Notes: generated from the letters alone by a model not told the origin. A stretch of 64,000 nt of DNA from Dryas octopetala (GCA_963921425.1 OY992840.1:10294501-10358500), one strand, 5' to 3'; shown: positions 24,050-36,066, numbered from the stretch's first letter. Translations and numbers: made by a program.

Positions 24050-26326
24050 TCAAAACCCAAAGATCACAGAGATTGGGCTTGAAACAGAATGATGATCAGA
24101 AACCCATCTCAAATATCCCTTGACAATTGACACATCATCCTTGCCAGCACCATCTTGTGCAATAAACTCCACTTGGAAAGTAATCTCCTGGCCAACCTCG
24201 GTGAATGTAAGCACTGAAGGATTCACACTCATGCCCATTTTATGTGGCACAAGAAGATCCAAGTTGTAAGTTGAGTTAGTTGGGCCAACATTCTTCACTG
24301 TCCTTGAGTAATGCTGAGACTCAGCCGCAGAAGGGTCCTCAAATATAATAGAAAATGAAGGGTAGTTTAGCTGAGCTTCAGGTATGACTCCAACTTCAGA
24401 GCAGTTGACTGTTTTCTGGGTGATCACCTGTATCTGTCTGCCTGTGTAATTCAAACCACACAAGTAAGGGAAGTAATCCTCAGGCTTTATGTCGTAGACG
24501 AGGCCCGGGTCTGTTGCTTTTGATGGGTTGACATGGCCTGCCCCAGTGGCAAAAAGGTCTGCAGGGTTATGTGTTTCATCAACAATGGGGATGCCGCCGA
24601 GGTTTGAAACGTCGGCGGTTGTCATGATGGCGGACTTAATGGCGGCGGGGGACCATTCGGGGTGTGAGCTTTTGATCAAAGCTACAATGCCACTCAAGTG
24701 GGGGCATGACATTGAGGTACCTGATATCACGTTAAATGTTGCCTTGGAAGTGACTGAGGCATTGTCCACAGAAACAGGCCAGGCAGCTAGGATGCTAACC
24801 CCTGGTCCAATGATGTCAGGTTTCAAAATCCCGGGGCTCGTAAAACTTGGTCCCCTTGATGAAAAGGAAGCAACTTGGGGAGCAAGAAGGTCTCCAATGA
24901 CCGTGCCTTTGAACAAGATTGTGGCCGTGGGAGTTGAGGTTGAGTTTATGTAGGCTTTGATTTTCAACCCTGCAGCATAACTCACATGTGTTGCTGGCAG
25001 CACATGAGCATCTGCTGAGGTGCTAAAGCCATTCATCGCTTCATTCATGAGAATCATTGCAGCACCACCAGCTCTTTTCACTTCTTCCCCTTTGGCAATT
25101 CTTGCAATTCCTCCACCTCTCTCACACAACACTATCTTCCCTTCAACGTTGCTGAGTTGGCCCTCCCCACAAAATGGTGATGATTGGTTGTTAATTGCGC
25201 CGGCGTATACAAGAGGTATTGACTGTGGCAATCCTTGGGGCTGGAACAAAGATTCGCCATCATATTCTTCATCATTTCCAAGCTTCGCGGTTGCTCTTAT
25301 GCTTTTGTCAATAGTACTTGCCCCAACAGTGAGAATCCACGGGGCCTCGTTCGATAAAAAACCATAGAAAGGACCAGAATTTCCAGCCGAGCAGCTGACA
25401 AAAATTCCCTTTTGGATTGCTCCGAATGCCCCAACTGCAATCCCATCATCATAGAAAGGAAATGGTGGACCCCCAAGTGAGAGTGAGAGCACATCCACAC
25501 CATCCTCAACAGCAGCATCAATACCAGCCAAAATGTCACCTTCAGTACACTCCACCTCAGAGCACACCTTGTAAATTGCCAAGTGAGCATAAGGTGCCAT
25601 GCCGGAAGCTGTGCCATTTGCCATCCCGTACACATTGGCTCCCTTCACAAAGTTCCCTCCGGCCGTGCTGGACGTGTGGGTCCCATGCCCTTCGTTGTCA
25701 AAAGGAGGACTTCCTTCAGGTTGGCCCCTGCCCACGCCTTGGACATTTTTGGCCCCAATAAGCTTGTTGTTGCAAACTGTCCCATTGAACTCACACTTAC
25801 CTTTCCATTTAGCCGGGGGCGGGGGCACTCCTTCGTCGCTAAACGAGGGATGATTCGGGGATATCCCGGTATCCAAGACTCCAATGATGACACCTTCACC
25901 ATAGTTTGCTCCTTTCCAAGCTCCCAATCCTTGGTGCAACCCCAAGAAGTTAGGACTGTGAGTTGTGTGCAAAGGTAGAATCCTCTCTGGACGAGCAGAC
26001 ACAAACCCTTGTTTCTTTTCCATTGCTTTTAGTCCCTCCGGAGTCAGCCTTGCTGCAAACCCAGTAGCCACATTGCGGTACATGTGAACCATTTGTGGCT
26101 TCAGCTGGTTTGAGCCTGCAAAAATTTCAGGCAAGAATGACTCATACCAACTCTCTAAATCTTGGGACTCTGCAAAAAATTTCTGGACAGGCTTTTTGAC
26201 CCAAACAATGTAAGTTTGCATGGTGCTTTGCTCCTTCTGATTAGCAACTGCTAGTGACAAATCTAACATGAAAATTAAGCCTGCAAGGTATATAACCTGC
26301 AAGACTAGACACTTTTTGTTCTCCAT
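24050..26326 (-). CDS. P69-like subtilisin-type serine protease, intact (SBT copy 1)
   Basis: Intronless minus-strand gene of 758 residues. Order: signal peptide (about 1-28), I9 propeptide (about 37-118), mature N-terminus at TTHSPNFLG (about 121), peptidase S8 domain with Asp152 (GVLDTG), His214 (GHGTHT), oxyanion Asn316 (AGNSGP) and Ser538 (GTSMSCPH), an inserted PA domain (about 365-455), and a C-terminal Fn3-like domain. All catalytic residues are present. Relatives such as tomato P69 are secreted to the apoplast and act in defence and development; substrates here are unknown. I chose the ATG at 26326 (MENKKCLVL) because it starts a clear signal peptide; the frame extends 39 codons further but through the TATA region (about 26403-26413). 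The 400 bp upstream is duplicated without the gene at 28805-29211. Confidence 0.93.
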   Translation of the reverse strand: MENKKCLVLQVIYLAGLIFMLDLSLAVANQKEQSTMQTYIVWVKKPVQKFFAESQDLESWYESFLPEIFAGSNQLKPQMVHMYRNVATGFAARLTPEGLKAMEKKQGFVSARPERILPLHTTHSPNFLGLHQGLGAWKGANYGEGVIIGVLDTGISPNHPSFSDEGVPPPPAKWKGKCEFNGTVCNNKLIGAKNVQGVGRGQPEGSPPFDNEGHGTHTSSTAGGNFVKGANVYGMANGTASGMAPYAHLAIYKVCSEVECTEGDILAGIDAAVEDGVDVLSLSLGGPPFPFYDDGIAVGAFGAIQKGIFVSCSAGNSGPFYGFLSNEAPWILTVGASTIDKSIRATAKLGNDEEYDGESLFQPQGLPQSIPLVYAGAINNQSSPFCGEGQLSNVEGKIVLCERGGGIARIAKGEEVKRAGGAAMILMNEAMNGFSTSADAHVLPATHVSYAAGLKIKAYINSTSTPTATILFKGTVIGDLLAPQVASFSSRGPSFTSPGILKPDIIGPGVSILAAWPVSVDNASVTSKATFNVISGTSMSCPHLSGIVALIKSSHPEWSPAAIKSAIMTTADVSNLGGIPIVDETHNPADLFATGAGHVNPSKATDPGLVYDIKPEDYFPYLCGLNYTGRQIQVITQKTVNCSEVGVIPEAQLNYPSFSIIFEDPSAAESQHYSRTVKNVGPTNSTYNLDLLVPHKMGMSVNPSVLTFTEVGQEITFQVEFIAQDGAGKDDVSIVKGYLRWVSDHHSVSSPISVIFGF

Positions 26327-26397
26327 CTTTGATTTGATTAAGATGAAGTACGTACACTTGAAAGTTTGCAAGTGGTTTGTGTTAGGTAAACCATTTG

Positions 26398-26804
26398 AGG
26401 CACATATATATAGTTGAATATGGGGTTTGGAGGAACAGAACATTGGCCTGCAATTCTTGCATGCAGGGTCATGATAGTGAGGTCTGAAGGTGGGCTTGTT
26501 GTGACTTGGTTAACAGGTTCCCAAATGGGGCTGGAAATAGGAGTATAAAAATGAGAGAGTTTTGGAATATATAGGACTTGGTACTCGCTACAAAACGGCC
26601 AAAGATCTTTTTTGGCGATAGACCATTTGTCATAATACTTGATTAATTACTTAGTTTGGGCATGCGGCATGCCAACCCAAACTTTGGTTTATTTATCATT
26701 CTTGCTAATTACAATGAACCTGAAGAATGATCCATGCATTAGATTGAGCAACTCAAATTAGGAGTAAGATCAACTCCCTGAGTTGGCTAGCTCAAAGTGG
26801 TATC
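26398..26804 (-). promoter_or_regulatory. Promoter region of SBT copy 1
   Basis: A TATA box (minus strand, ctatatatatgtg, about 26401-26413) lies about 80 bp upstream of the chosen ATG. The region contains the palindrome-like ttcttgcatgca and gggcatgcggcatgcc. Its limits here are those of the block copied at 28805-29211. Confidence 0.6.
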
Positions 26805-26814
26805 ATGTAGAACT

Positions 26815-28060
26815 CTATATAACAACTCTTCATCGAGTTAACACCAGAATCTGTATGTACAATGAATCATTATAAGTGGTATTGAAAGTCCTTATTCATT
26901 TTGATCTACTCTAAAACACAATAGCCTATCCAGAAACTCTTTATAAGTAAGTTTTGTCTAGAACGACTTTTGCTTAATTTCATATATCACATTGGCCTTG
27001 TATTAAAATTACACTTTCTTCCATAGTAAATCAAATTTGTCAAGTTAGCCATTTTTGCTAAAACTAGATTAGCAAAGAAATTAAACAATCAGATAATATA
27101 AAAAACAGGGGCGCTTATAGGGTTAAGGGTCACCTTTACAAGATGATTCTTAGATTGTTGAAGGTATTTAATAGTATTTACCAAAAATAAACGACATATT
27201 GCTTGAACGAATTAATAATGAAGGGAATAGCTAGCTAGTGCGCTACACGATTATATTGAACAAATAATTTGTTTGTTCTAGAGTGCAGATAACAGCTAGT
27301 GGCTAGCTGGAATTTTTTATGTGTAAACTAATTACATGATTAAGTATTAACAAGCTGTTTGATATTACAAAATTTAAAAATGTTGTAAAGCTCTGCATAT
27401 ATATATATTTTTTTGGTAAAAAAAGCTGCGGGCATGTGAACATTCCTTCTCTTTAGAGCCATCCCAATGATGGAGTTCAATTGCTTATTTTCCAACTTTT
27501 TGTAAAAGTTGATACCCCAGTGCATTCAACTTTTAAATGAACTGAGAGAAATTTAGAAATATAATTCAAATTTTTAAAATTTGTAGAAATTTTACCTTCA
27601 AGTAGTGGTCAAGCTTCTCTCGAACACTACTCAATAGGGTTCGAGCACTGCTCAAGGAGTCAAGGAGGGGTTCGAGCACTTCTTAAGGAGAGCTTGAGTA
27701 CTAGTCGATGATCAAAATTTTAAAAAGAATTAAAATTCTTTAATAGAAATAAAAATATGTTAATTTTTCAAACTTCTCATGAATTGAACTGTTTGAGTTC
27801 TACAAAAACAGACCAATCATCGGTTCGAAGCTACAAAGCATGCTGGGGAGCTTGGCGCATTATCCATGTATCCCTTAGCTCTTTATCTTTATCTTCTTCT
27901 TTTTTTTTTTTTTTTTAAAACGCCCTTAGCTCATTATCCATTGGACTAATATTAATATGGACTATTTACCAAAAAATCAATAAAATATTTCAAAATTACA
28001 AATAGATTAATGAACATTTCCTAAATTCCAAAATAGTCACTATTGACAAAAATGAATTAA
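26815..28060. other. Intergenic DNA upstream of SBT copy 1
   Basis: AT-rich. Around 27600-27720 a short motif resembling ttcgagcactgctcaagg recurs about four times in diverged form, perhaps an old repeat. No gene seen. Confidence 0.4.
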
Positions 28061-28069
28061 ATGAAATTA

Positions 28070-28435
28070 GGGTTAAATACAAAAAAGGTCCACAAACTTT
28101 ATAATGAGTCTCAATTTAATCCACTAACTATAAAAAGTGTCAATTTGGTCCACAAACTTTCCAAGTTGTACCAAAGCAGCACAAACGCTAACTTTTATTA
28201 GAAAATTAACGAAATTGGTCACATGAAAATGTGATGAACGGACGAAAATGTCTCTGAAAATGTGGTCACTTGCTGTGCACATGACCAGTTTTCGTTAAAT
28301 TTTTCGATGGAAGTTAACGTTTGTACTGCTTTGATACAACTTACAAAGTTCGTGGACCAAATTGACACTTTTTATAGATAGTGGACCAAATTGAGATTCA
28401 CTGTAAAGTTCGTGGACCATTTTTGTATTTAACCC
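28070..28435. mobile_element. Mutator-type foldback MITE
   Basis: 366 bp with long inverted repeats: gggttaaatacaaaaaaggt at the left, mirrored at the right by accatttttgtatttaaccc, and continuing inward through ggtccac and aagtgtcaattt. An exact 9-bp target duplication, atgaaatta, lies at 28061-28069 and 28436-28444, as expected of Mutator-type elements. No coding capacity. Confidence 0.92.
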
Positions 28436-28572
28436 ATGAAATTATGCACTATACAAAAGAAGACATAACAAATACTAGAAATTACAGCCACTACCATTAG
28501 CATGACTATTGACTAAAACATAATTATTAAAATAAAAACAAAGGGCTTGGGCAAAAAGGTAAAACGAATTCA

Positions 28573-28804
28573 AAGAAAAACCAATAATGGGCTAGAGCCT
28601 GCAGAGCTATTGATTAAAACGTAATTTATGAAATTATACGATTGACTAAAATGAGATAAAAGATTTGGTATTGACCTTTTTGTACTTTTGAAATATTTTA
28701 TTGACTTATTGTAATTATCTAATAATGGTCTTTTATCAATTTGATCTAAATTGTCTGGCCAAAGGACCCGTTTATGTATACAATTGCTAGTTACTCTACT
28801 CTGT
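28573..28804. repeat. Duplicated segment, left copy
   Basis: Repeated in direct orientation at about 29587-29823, with landmarks aatgggct, gcctgcagagct and ggtcttttatcaatttgatc. The copied subtilase promoter and the CACTA fragment lie between the two copies. Confidence 0.85.
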
Positions 28805-29211
28805 AGGCACATATATATAGTTGAATATGGGGTTTGGAGGAACAGAACATTGGCCTGCATTTCTTGCATGCAGGGTCATGATAGCGAGGTCTGAAGGTGC
28901 ATGGGTTTGCTGTGACTTGGTTAACAGGTTCCCAAATGGGGCTGGAAATAGGAGTATAAAAATGAGAGAGTTTTGGAATATATAGGACTTGGTACTCGCT
29001 ACAAAACGGCCAAAGACCTCTTTTGGCGATAGACCATTTGTCATAATACTTGATTAATTACTTAGTTTGGGCATGCGACATGCCAACCCAAACTTTGGTT
29101 TATTTATCATTATTGCTAATTACAATGAACCTGAAGAATGATCCATTAGATTGAGCAACTCAAATTAGTAGTAAGATCAACTCCCTGAGTTAGCTAGCTC
29201 AAAGTGGTATC
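28805..29211 (-). promoter_or_regulatory. Orphan copy of the SBT copy 1 promoter
   Basis: About 407 bp nearly identical to 26398-26804, starting at the TATA region and running upstream, in the same orientation. No subtilase coding sequence follows on the minus strand; the DNA that would be transcribed is the repeat at 28573-28804. The far end stops where a CACTA-type terminus begins (cactacaagaaa at 29211). Whether it still drives transcription is unknown. Confidence 0.85.
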
Positions 29212-29586
29212 ACTACAAGAAAAGAGGAATTTGGCAACGATTGAAAGTTGTTTTCTAAAGCTAAAAATTCCTTGCCTAAACAAATAGGCAACGACTTTTT
29301 ACCATTGCTAGAGTCGTTGCCCTAGGACCCCTACCTATAATTATAGGCAACGATTTCGGCAGTCGTTGCGAAATTGGCAACGACTTTATCGTTGCCTATT
29401 GTGACTCGAAAATATAATTTTTCTAAGGATTGAGCAACGATGGCCTCATTTCCTATTACATTATGCAACAGTATCGTCATTGCCTATTCTATTTATAGAC
29501 AACAACTCTATTGTTGCCTAATATCACTACAAGAAATTTGGGCAAGGAAATCCTTGTTGCCTAATATCACTACAAGAAATTTGGGC
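29211..29586. mobile_element. Non-autonomous CACTA (En/Spm) fragment
   Basis: Starts with the canonical terminus cactacaagaaa at 29211. The motif ggcaacga and its complement recur about seven times to about 29400, like CACTA subterminal arrays. Two more cactacaagaaa copies occur at 29525 and 29568 in a 43-bp tandem repeat, all in one orientation. No opposite terminus was found, so this is a rearranged or end-only fragment. No transposase. Confidence 0.7.
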
Positions 29587-29823
29587 AAGAAAAACCAGTA
29601 ATGGGCTGGAGCCTGCAGAGCTTTGATTAAAACGTAATTTATGAAATTATACGATTGACTAAAATGAGATAAAAAATTTGGTATTGACCTTTTTGTACTT
29701 TTGAAATATTTTATTGACTTATTTGTAATTATCTAATAATGGTCTTTTATCAATTTGATCTAAATTGTCTGGCCAAAAGACCCGTTTATTATTTTGTATT
29801 CAATTGCTAGTTACTCTACTCTG
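29587..29823. repeat. Duplicated segment, right copy
   Basis: Direct copy of 28573-28804. After tagttactctactctgta it continues into unrelated DNA, whereas the left copy runs into the orphan promoter at that exact point. Confidence 0.85.
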
Positions 29824-30689
29824 TAATCTATGTTTGGCATTACTCTATTTTTATTGTTGTTGTACTTTTAATTAATAAAATTTACTATTTTTATAAATTA
29901 AATAATGCAAATAATGATATTAAAATATATTCAATATTAATCTTATTTTAATTATCTAATTAAAATATTTACAATAGTTTAATTTTTGAAATAATTAAAT
30001 CTATACATTATAACATTTAAGAGGATTTGCTAAATATCAACATTTTAAATAGATTATTGCAATTAACTTTTGAGTTAAACTCAAAAGTAATAGTTGGATT
30101 TCACTTGGTGCTATTTTAATATAAAATTGCACTTGAACCGCATGCAACCCCATTAGTGAATAAAGTGTAGGCCAGTACATTCCTTTGGTGCTATGTTTTC
30201 TAAGATTTTGTTTTTGTCAAAGGTATGGATCATTTTTGTTTGTCAATTGTTTACCAAGCAATTGTGAAAATCTAATATGGTAGCGAAAGAGAAGGTAAAC
30301 TTGTAAAAAAGTTATTTGTGAGCGAGGTTTAGAGAAAGGGATTTTTTAGAATTACTTTAGTGATATTTGTTTATGGGCTTTGGCCCCATCTTACCAAAAA
30401 AAAAAAAAAAAAGAGATGAAGGATTAAAGTGGATGAGATTTGAATTATAAATTCAATAGTGCTAGAATCCTCTGTAAATTAAGGAAAGAAGAAAGAGAGA
30501 TGCAAATGAGAGAATCCTCCTCTGTAATGAGACATTCCCTTACCTTTCGTTAACTTTTTTTTATATGGTAAGTAAACATTCTCTTTTATTACTCAATAGA
30601 TCATGATTAGGATGATGCTAGGGTGCCTTAGTGGGGCACAATTAATCTTTATGCCATAGTGACATGAAATTTTATATCAATTAAATTAG
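29824..30689. other. Intergenic AT-rich DNA
   Basis: No gene seen. It contains an A-run near 30395-30412 and no clear inverted-repeat element. Confidence 0.4.
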
Positions 30690-30697
30690 AATTAATT

Positions 30698-31113
30698 GAA
30701 GTAATAGTTTTTCAACTTTTTATCAATTCTCACTTTAGTTCTCTAACTCATTTTTTGAACGGAGAGGTCCATAAACTATTCTAAGTTTCTCACTTTAATC
30801 CATTTCGTCTATTGCGTTAAGATTTATGTTAAAATTGGTCACATACCTCTCACATGACCTATTTTTTAAGCATAAAAATGTACATCTACATTAAAATATT
30901 AATTTAAACTATCATTATTTTTCTGTTTTTTAGTAGATTGACGTTTTTGTCCTTAAAAAAGTGGTCATGTAAGAGGCACATGACCAATTTTAACAGAAAT
31001 TTTAACGAAATAGACTAAAGTAGGAAAACTGGAAAAGTTGAAGGACTTTTAAAAAACAAGTTGGAGGACTAAAGTGGAAATTAAGGAAAAATTGAAAGAC
31101 GTACTATTGTTCC
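30698..31113. mobile_element. Foldback MITE, probably Mutator-type
   Basis: Long imperfect inverted repeats: gaagtaatagtttttcaac at the left and, read from the right, ggaacaatagtacgtctttc. The arms share internal landmarks such as ctcactttag and its complement ctaaagtggaaa. Flanks are aattaatt and aattaact, a 7 of 8 match that suggests a decayed target duplication. No coding capacity. Confidence 0.65.
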
Positions 31114-31121
31114 AATTAACT

Positions 31122-31909
31122 CATTAAAATATTTTTATTGTTTTATTGGACAAAGTTTTTCTTTTTCTTTTTGGGTTTTTCTTTTTATTTTTTAGTATCC
31201 AATGTATGAATGCCATGTAAGTTGCCACATAAGGTGGTATGAAATTATGGTATAAAAATATGGTATATCTAGCACTACTGTATTAAATATTGGTGATAAT
31301 TCACTTGCCACATAAACAAAGACTATTTTAAAATTTTACAAAACCAAAATCATTAAAGAAAGGTTAGAAAATCTAATATGTTTATCTCTTTAAAAGTGCA
31401 GCCCAAATTTTAACAACCTTGAAACCATTGCATCATCTCTCACTTCATCTGCAATTTAGAAAATTATTGTTGAACTCATTTCATTTAAAGGAGGAAATCT
31501 GATTTTTCTCGTGAGTTTCTTTTGGGTCAAAATAAACTTCATTGAAGGCACAGAGGATAGAGAAAAAGGGACAAAGAATAACTATTTTTAAATGTGAGTT
31601 TTCAAAATTGATTTTTTAAATTTAAAAATTGGTTTGGTATTTTTATAAAAATTTTAAGAATGAAAGCAGCTAAGGGAAAAAAAGTGTAAAAAAATTGAGA
31701 AAAATGATGTTCTATCGTTTTTAAAAAGAGGCATATTTTTGAAAATGATATACCAAACATGTTTTCTTGACTAAAATTTTTTTTTTTTTTTGAAAAAAAA
31801 AAAAAATTGGTTTTTGAATAGGATACCAAACAGCCCCAAAACTCCCCCTATTTCTTATACTCTTATGCTCACCACCATGCTTTTGTCAACCTTCTATATT
31901 CATCACCAT
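31122..31909. other. Intergenic AT-rich DNA
   Basis: Contains T- and A-homopolymers near 31777-31806 and no recognisable gene. It ends at a CACTA terminus (31910) that abuts the promoter of SBT copy 2. Confidence 0.4.
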
Positions 31910-31922
31910 CACTACAAGAAAT
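31910..31922 (+). mobile_element. Isolated CACTA terminus
   Basis: The 12-bp terminus cactacaagaaa is joined directly to tgccggcattgttcc, the start of the leader block shared with the relic at 21925. No other part of the transposon is evident. Confidence 0.5.
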
Positions 31923-32018
31923 GCCGGCATTGTTCCATGTTCTTGCAACCTATCTTCTATATATAGTTCCAAATGGTAGACTTACACCAAGGCAAGTTCT
32001 CCTTAAATCAAATTAAAC

Positions 32019-34314
32019 ATGGAAACCAAAAAGTGTCTAGTTTTGCTTGGCTTAATTGTCATGTTTTGTTCCTCACTAGCAGTTGCTGATGAAGGAGTGG
32101 CAGCTATGGAATCAGTAGCTGTGAGTGAGACACATGAGGCAAAAAACAGCATGCAAACTTACATTGTTTGGGTTAAAAAGCCCGTCCGGAAATTTTTCTC
32201 ACAATCTCAAGATTTAGGGAGTTGGTACGAGTCATTTTTGCCCGAAACTTTTACAAACTCAAACCAGCTGAGGCCACAAATGGTGCATACATACCGCAAT
32301 GTGGCCACCGGGTTTGCAGCAAGGCTGACACCGGAGGGACTAAAAGCGATGGAAAAGAAAGAGGGGTTTGTGTCTGCTCATCCAGAGAGGATTCTACCTC
32401 TGCACACAACTCATAGTCCTAATTTCTTGGGGTTGCACCAAGGATTGGGACTTTGGAAAGGAGCAAACTATGGTGAAGGTGTCATCATTGGAGTTTTGGA
32501 TACCGGGATATCCCCGGATCATCCTTCGTTTAGTGACGAAGGAGTGCCTCCGCCCCCGGCTAAATGGAAAGGTAAGTGTGAGTTCAATGGGACAGTTTGC
32601 AACAACAAGCTTATTGGGGCCAAAAATTTCCAAGGCGTGGGCAGGGGCCAACCTGAAGGAAGTCCTCCTTTTGACAACGAAGGGCATGGGACCCACACGT
32701 CCAGCACGGCCGGAGGGAACTTTGTGAAGGGAGCCAATGTGTACGGGATGGCCAATGGCACAGGTTCCGGCATGGCACCTTATGCTCACTTGACAATTTA
32801 CAAGGTGTGCTCTGAGGTGGGGTGTGCTGAAGGTGACATTTTGGCTGCTCTTGATGCTGCTGTTGATGATGGTGTGGATGTGCTCTCACTCTCACTTGGG
32901 GGTCCACCAGTTCCTTTCTATGATGATGGGATTGCAGTCGGCGCATTCGGAGCAGTCCAAAAGGGAATTTTTGTCAGTTGTTCTGCTGGAAATTCTGGTC
33001 TTTTCTATGGTTCTTTATCGAACGAGGCCCCGTGGATTCTCACTGTTGGGGCAAGTACTATTGACAGAAGCATAAGAGCAACCACGAAGCTTGGAAATGG
33101 GGGAGAACTTGACGGCGAATCTTTGTTCCAGCCAACAGATTTTAGCCCAACATTGTTGCCTCTTGTTTATGCAGGGGCAGTTAGCAACATATCATCGGCT
33201 TTGTGTGATGCAGGGTCACTTCAAAATGTTGAAGGGAAAGTAGTGTTGTGTGAGAGAGGTGGAGGAATTGCAAGAATTGCCAAAGGGGAAGAAGTGAAAA
33301 GAGCTGGTGGTGCCGCAATGATTCTCATGAATGAAGCGAAGGATGGCTTTAGCACCCTAGCAGATGCTCATGTGCTGCCAGCAACACATGTGAGTTATGC
33401 TGCAGGGTCCCAAATCAAAGCCTACATAAACTCAACCTCAACACCTACAGCCACAATCTTGTTCAAAGGAACTGTCATCGGCAGTAAAATTGCTCCCCAA
33501 GTCACTTCCTTTTCATCAAGAGGACCAAGTTTTACGAGCCCCGGGATTTTGAAACCTGACATCATTGGACCAGGGGTTAGCATCCTAGCTGCCTGGCCTG
33601 TTTCCGTGGACAATGCCACGGCTTCTAAGGCAACATTCAACATGGTTTCGGGTACCTCAATGTCTTCCCCTTAGTGGCATTGCAGCCTTGATCAAGAGCT
33701 CACACCCTGACTGGTCACCAGCTGCCATTAAGTCTGCAATTGTGACAACCGCCGAAGTACTAAACCTCGGAGTCAAGCCCATTGTTGATCAAACACGTTT
33801 AGCGGCAGACATCTTTACCACTGGTGCAGGCCATGTTAACCCTTCAAAAGCAAATGACCCCGGCCTCATCTACGACACAACACCAAAGGATTACTTCCCT
33901 TACTTGTGTGGTTTGAATTACACAGAAAAAGAGATACAGGTGATCACCCAACAAGCAGTGAAGTGTGCTGAAGTGGGAGTCATACCAGAAGCACAGCTAA
34001 ACTACCCTTCATTTGCTATTATAATAGATGCCTCTGCTGAGTCTCAGTATTACACAAGGACAGTGAAGAATGTTGGGCCAGCCGATTCAACTTACAGCTT
34101 GGATCTTCTTGTGCCACATAAAATGGGCATGAGTGTGAATCCTTCAGTGCTTACATTCACAGAGATTAACCAGGAGATTAGTTTCCATGTGGAGTTTATA
34201 GCACAAGATGGTGCTGGGAAGGATGGTGTGCCATTTTCTCAGGGATATTTGAAATGGGTTTCTGATCAGCATTCTGTTACAAGCCCAATCTCTGTGATCT
34301 TTAACACTGTGTGA
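32019..34314 (+). pseudogene. P69-like subtilase with one frameshift after the catalytic Ser (SBT copy 2)
   Basis: Intronless and full-length in extent. The first 551 codons encode a signal peptide ([19 protein letters not shown]), I9 propeptide, S8 domain with Asp161 (GVLDTG), His223 (GHGTHT), Asn325 (AGNSG) and Ser547 (GTSMS), and a PA domain. At about 33661-33675 a net 5-bp loss removes the CPH that should follow GTSMS and shifts the frame into a TAG. The rest (33675-34314) is open in another frame through [22 protein letters not shown] and the Fn3-like C-terminus to a normal end. As read, the product would lose its last 230 or so residues and should be inactive. No other break is seen, so the loss is recent, or this is an assembly error. 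It is highly similar to copy 1 but has 14 extra residues before the propeptide. Confidence 0.88.
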
Positions 34315-34932
34315 AGTTAAAATTGGACCCAGTAGAGAGGTTATGATCACAAGCTAGCAGAGAATAATGAATGGAAATAATTAGCCCAAAATAAGTGCTA
34401 CTCCTCCTGTCCTGTGGTGTCATTGAAGTCCTGGAGGATTTGATTTTTTTTAAGTTGCAACTTGCAAGCCCTCATTTGTACCAATGTCTCATTGCGTGTG
34501 TAGCATTGTGATTGTGAGGTCAACCATCTCTTTCATAATTGTTTCAACAATAATTGAAATTTACAAAAGAAGTGAAAAGAAAACAAGATTGTTTGTGGTT
34601 TTATGATCAGTTGAAGTGAAGCACTAATAATAACATACTAATGGAATTAACCACAGTACTTTGTCTTTTACTTTGTGGATGAATGACATTAACCACAGCT
34701 TTACATTGTAATTAACTGCAAATTTGGGCATTGTGTAGCCCTAAATACAAATTTATAGGCGCTAAATCAAGTCTGCAATCATCCTTAAATGCCCATACTA
34801 GAGCAGTCGAGCCAAGTTGCCCTGATGCATGGCCCTGAAAACAATTCAGTCCATGTGTGATATGTCCTTTTTTGCTTTAGAGCATCTGCGAGAGAAGAAG
34901 CAAATTTCACTCTTCAAATTATATTTTGGTGA
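34315..34932. other. 3' flank of SBT copy 2
   Basis: AT-rich with no gene or structured repeat seen. It includes the probable 3' UTR of SBT copy 2. Confidence 0.4.
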
Positions 34933-35529
34933 CTTAGAGTAACTCCAACAAGTTTATCTATATTCTACTTAAATTTGTGCAAAAAAAAGTTAGAAATCTA
35001 TTTTAGCTAACTAATTTTAAAATTTTACCCCAACAATGTTCTCTATTTTAGCTAACATTGATATTTGATTATTTCTTCAAATTTAATATTATGACTAATG
35101 AGAGGTAAATTTGTACTGTTGCATTCAAAGAATTTCAAAATTTGGGTTGCTTTGGTTATAACTATTTTCTCTTTCCTCTCACCCAAAATTAGCTAATTAA
35201 AAAGCAAATCCTAAATTAGCTAAGAGCATCTCCAACAACTTAGCTATCTTCTCTTCTCTAGCTATATTAGCTTATTTTCTCCCAAAATCATTCTCCAACA
35301 GATTAGCTATCAATGTTAGTTAAAATAGAGAATTTTAAAAGTAGTTAGCTAAAATAGATTTTTAACTTTTTTTGCACAAATTTAGCTAGAATATAAGTAA
35401 GCTTAGTTAGCTAAAATAGATTTTTAACTTTTTTTTTTTTGCACAAATTTAGCTAGAATATAATTTTGAGAGGAAATAAACTAATATAGCTAGGAAGGAG
35501 GAGATAGCTAAGCTGTTGGAGATACTCTT
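34933..35529. mobile_element. Two adjoining or nested MITEs with ctccaaca ends
   Basis: The clearer unit runs from about 35223 to 35529, with agagcatctccaacaactta at the left and the complement in aagctgttggagatactct at the right, flanked by ta on both sides. The arms carry agctaaaatagattttt and its relatives. A diverged copy of the same ends starts at about 34933 (agagtaactccaacaag) and runs into it. Family assignment is uncertain. Confidence 0.6.
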
Positions 35530-35923
35530 ACGTATTGAAGAGTCAAATTTACTAATTTAAAAACGTTTACTCCAACAAACTCTTCAATTTTTATTAATTT
35601 ATTTTTTTCTCTTTGCCCCAGATTTTATTTGGCTTTTATCTTCATTGAATGCACAGCAGTGTGTAATTTTTTAAAAGCATAAAATAGTTTGACAAGTGTG
35701 ACTTGCTCGACAAATTAAACAGCCTAGCGAAAATGAGTCCCAAATTTGACGATCAAGTATAACGATTCTGTTGGAGCAGCCTTGTCTAACGTGGCTCAGC
35801 AATTGAGCTCCAAAAGACTTATAACAGTCTATTGGAGTCTTTGGAAATGCCCTCAGTTTATTTTTTGATTAAACTGTTGTGTGGGAGCCAATTTCCACAA
35901 GAGAATGAAATGTCGAGAGAGAC

Positions 35924-36066
35924 TTGCCTATCCTCATTATTAGGGATGTGTGGCATCACCTCTCTCTCACTCAATCTCTAATTCTCTCTTTCTTTCTTTC
36001 TCTCTTTCTCTCACTCACTCTATTTCTATGTGATGTCACATTCCCAATAACGAGGATAGGCAAATT
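35924..36066. repeat. Short foldback repeat
   Basis: About 143 bp: cttgcctatcctcattatta is mirrored by aataacgaggataggcaa, with a CT-rich loop between. Possibly a small MITE. Confidence 0.5.

Noticed and set aside
25297-25978. Long frames opposite and out of phase with the subtilase genes (also at 32394-32946, 42467-42926 and 43218-43490)
   Set aside because: These are shadows of the subtilase reading frame and recur in each copy because the copies are similar.
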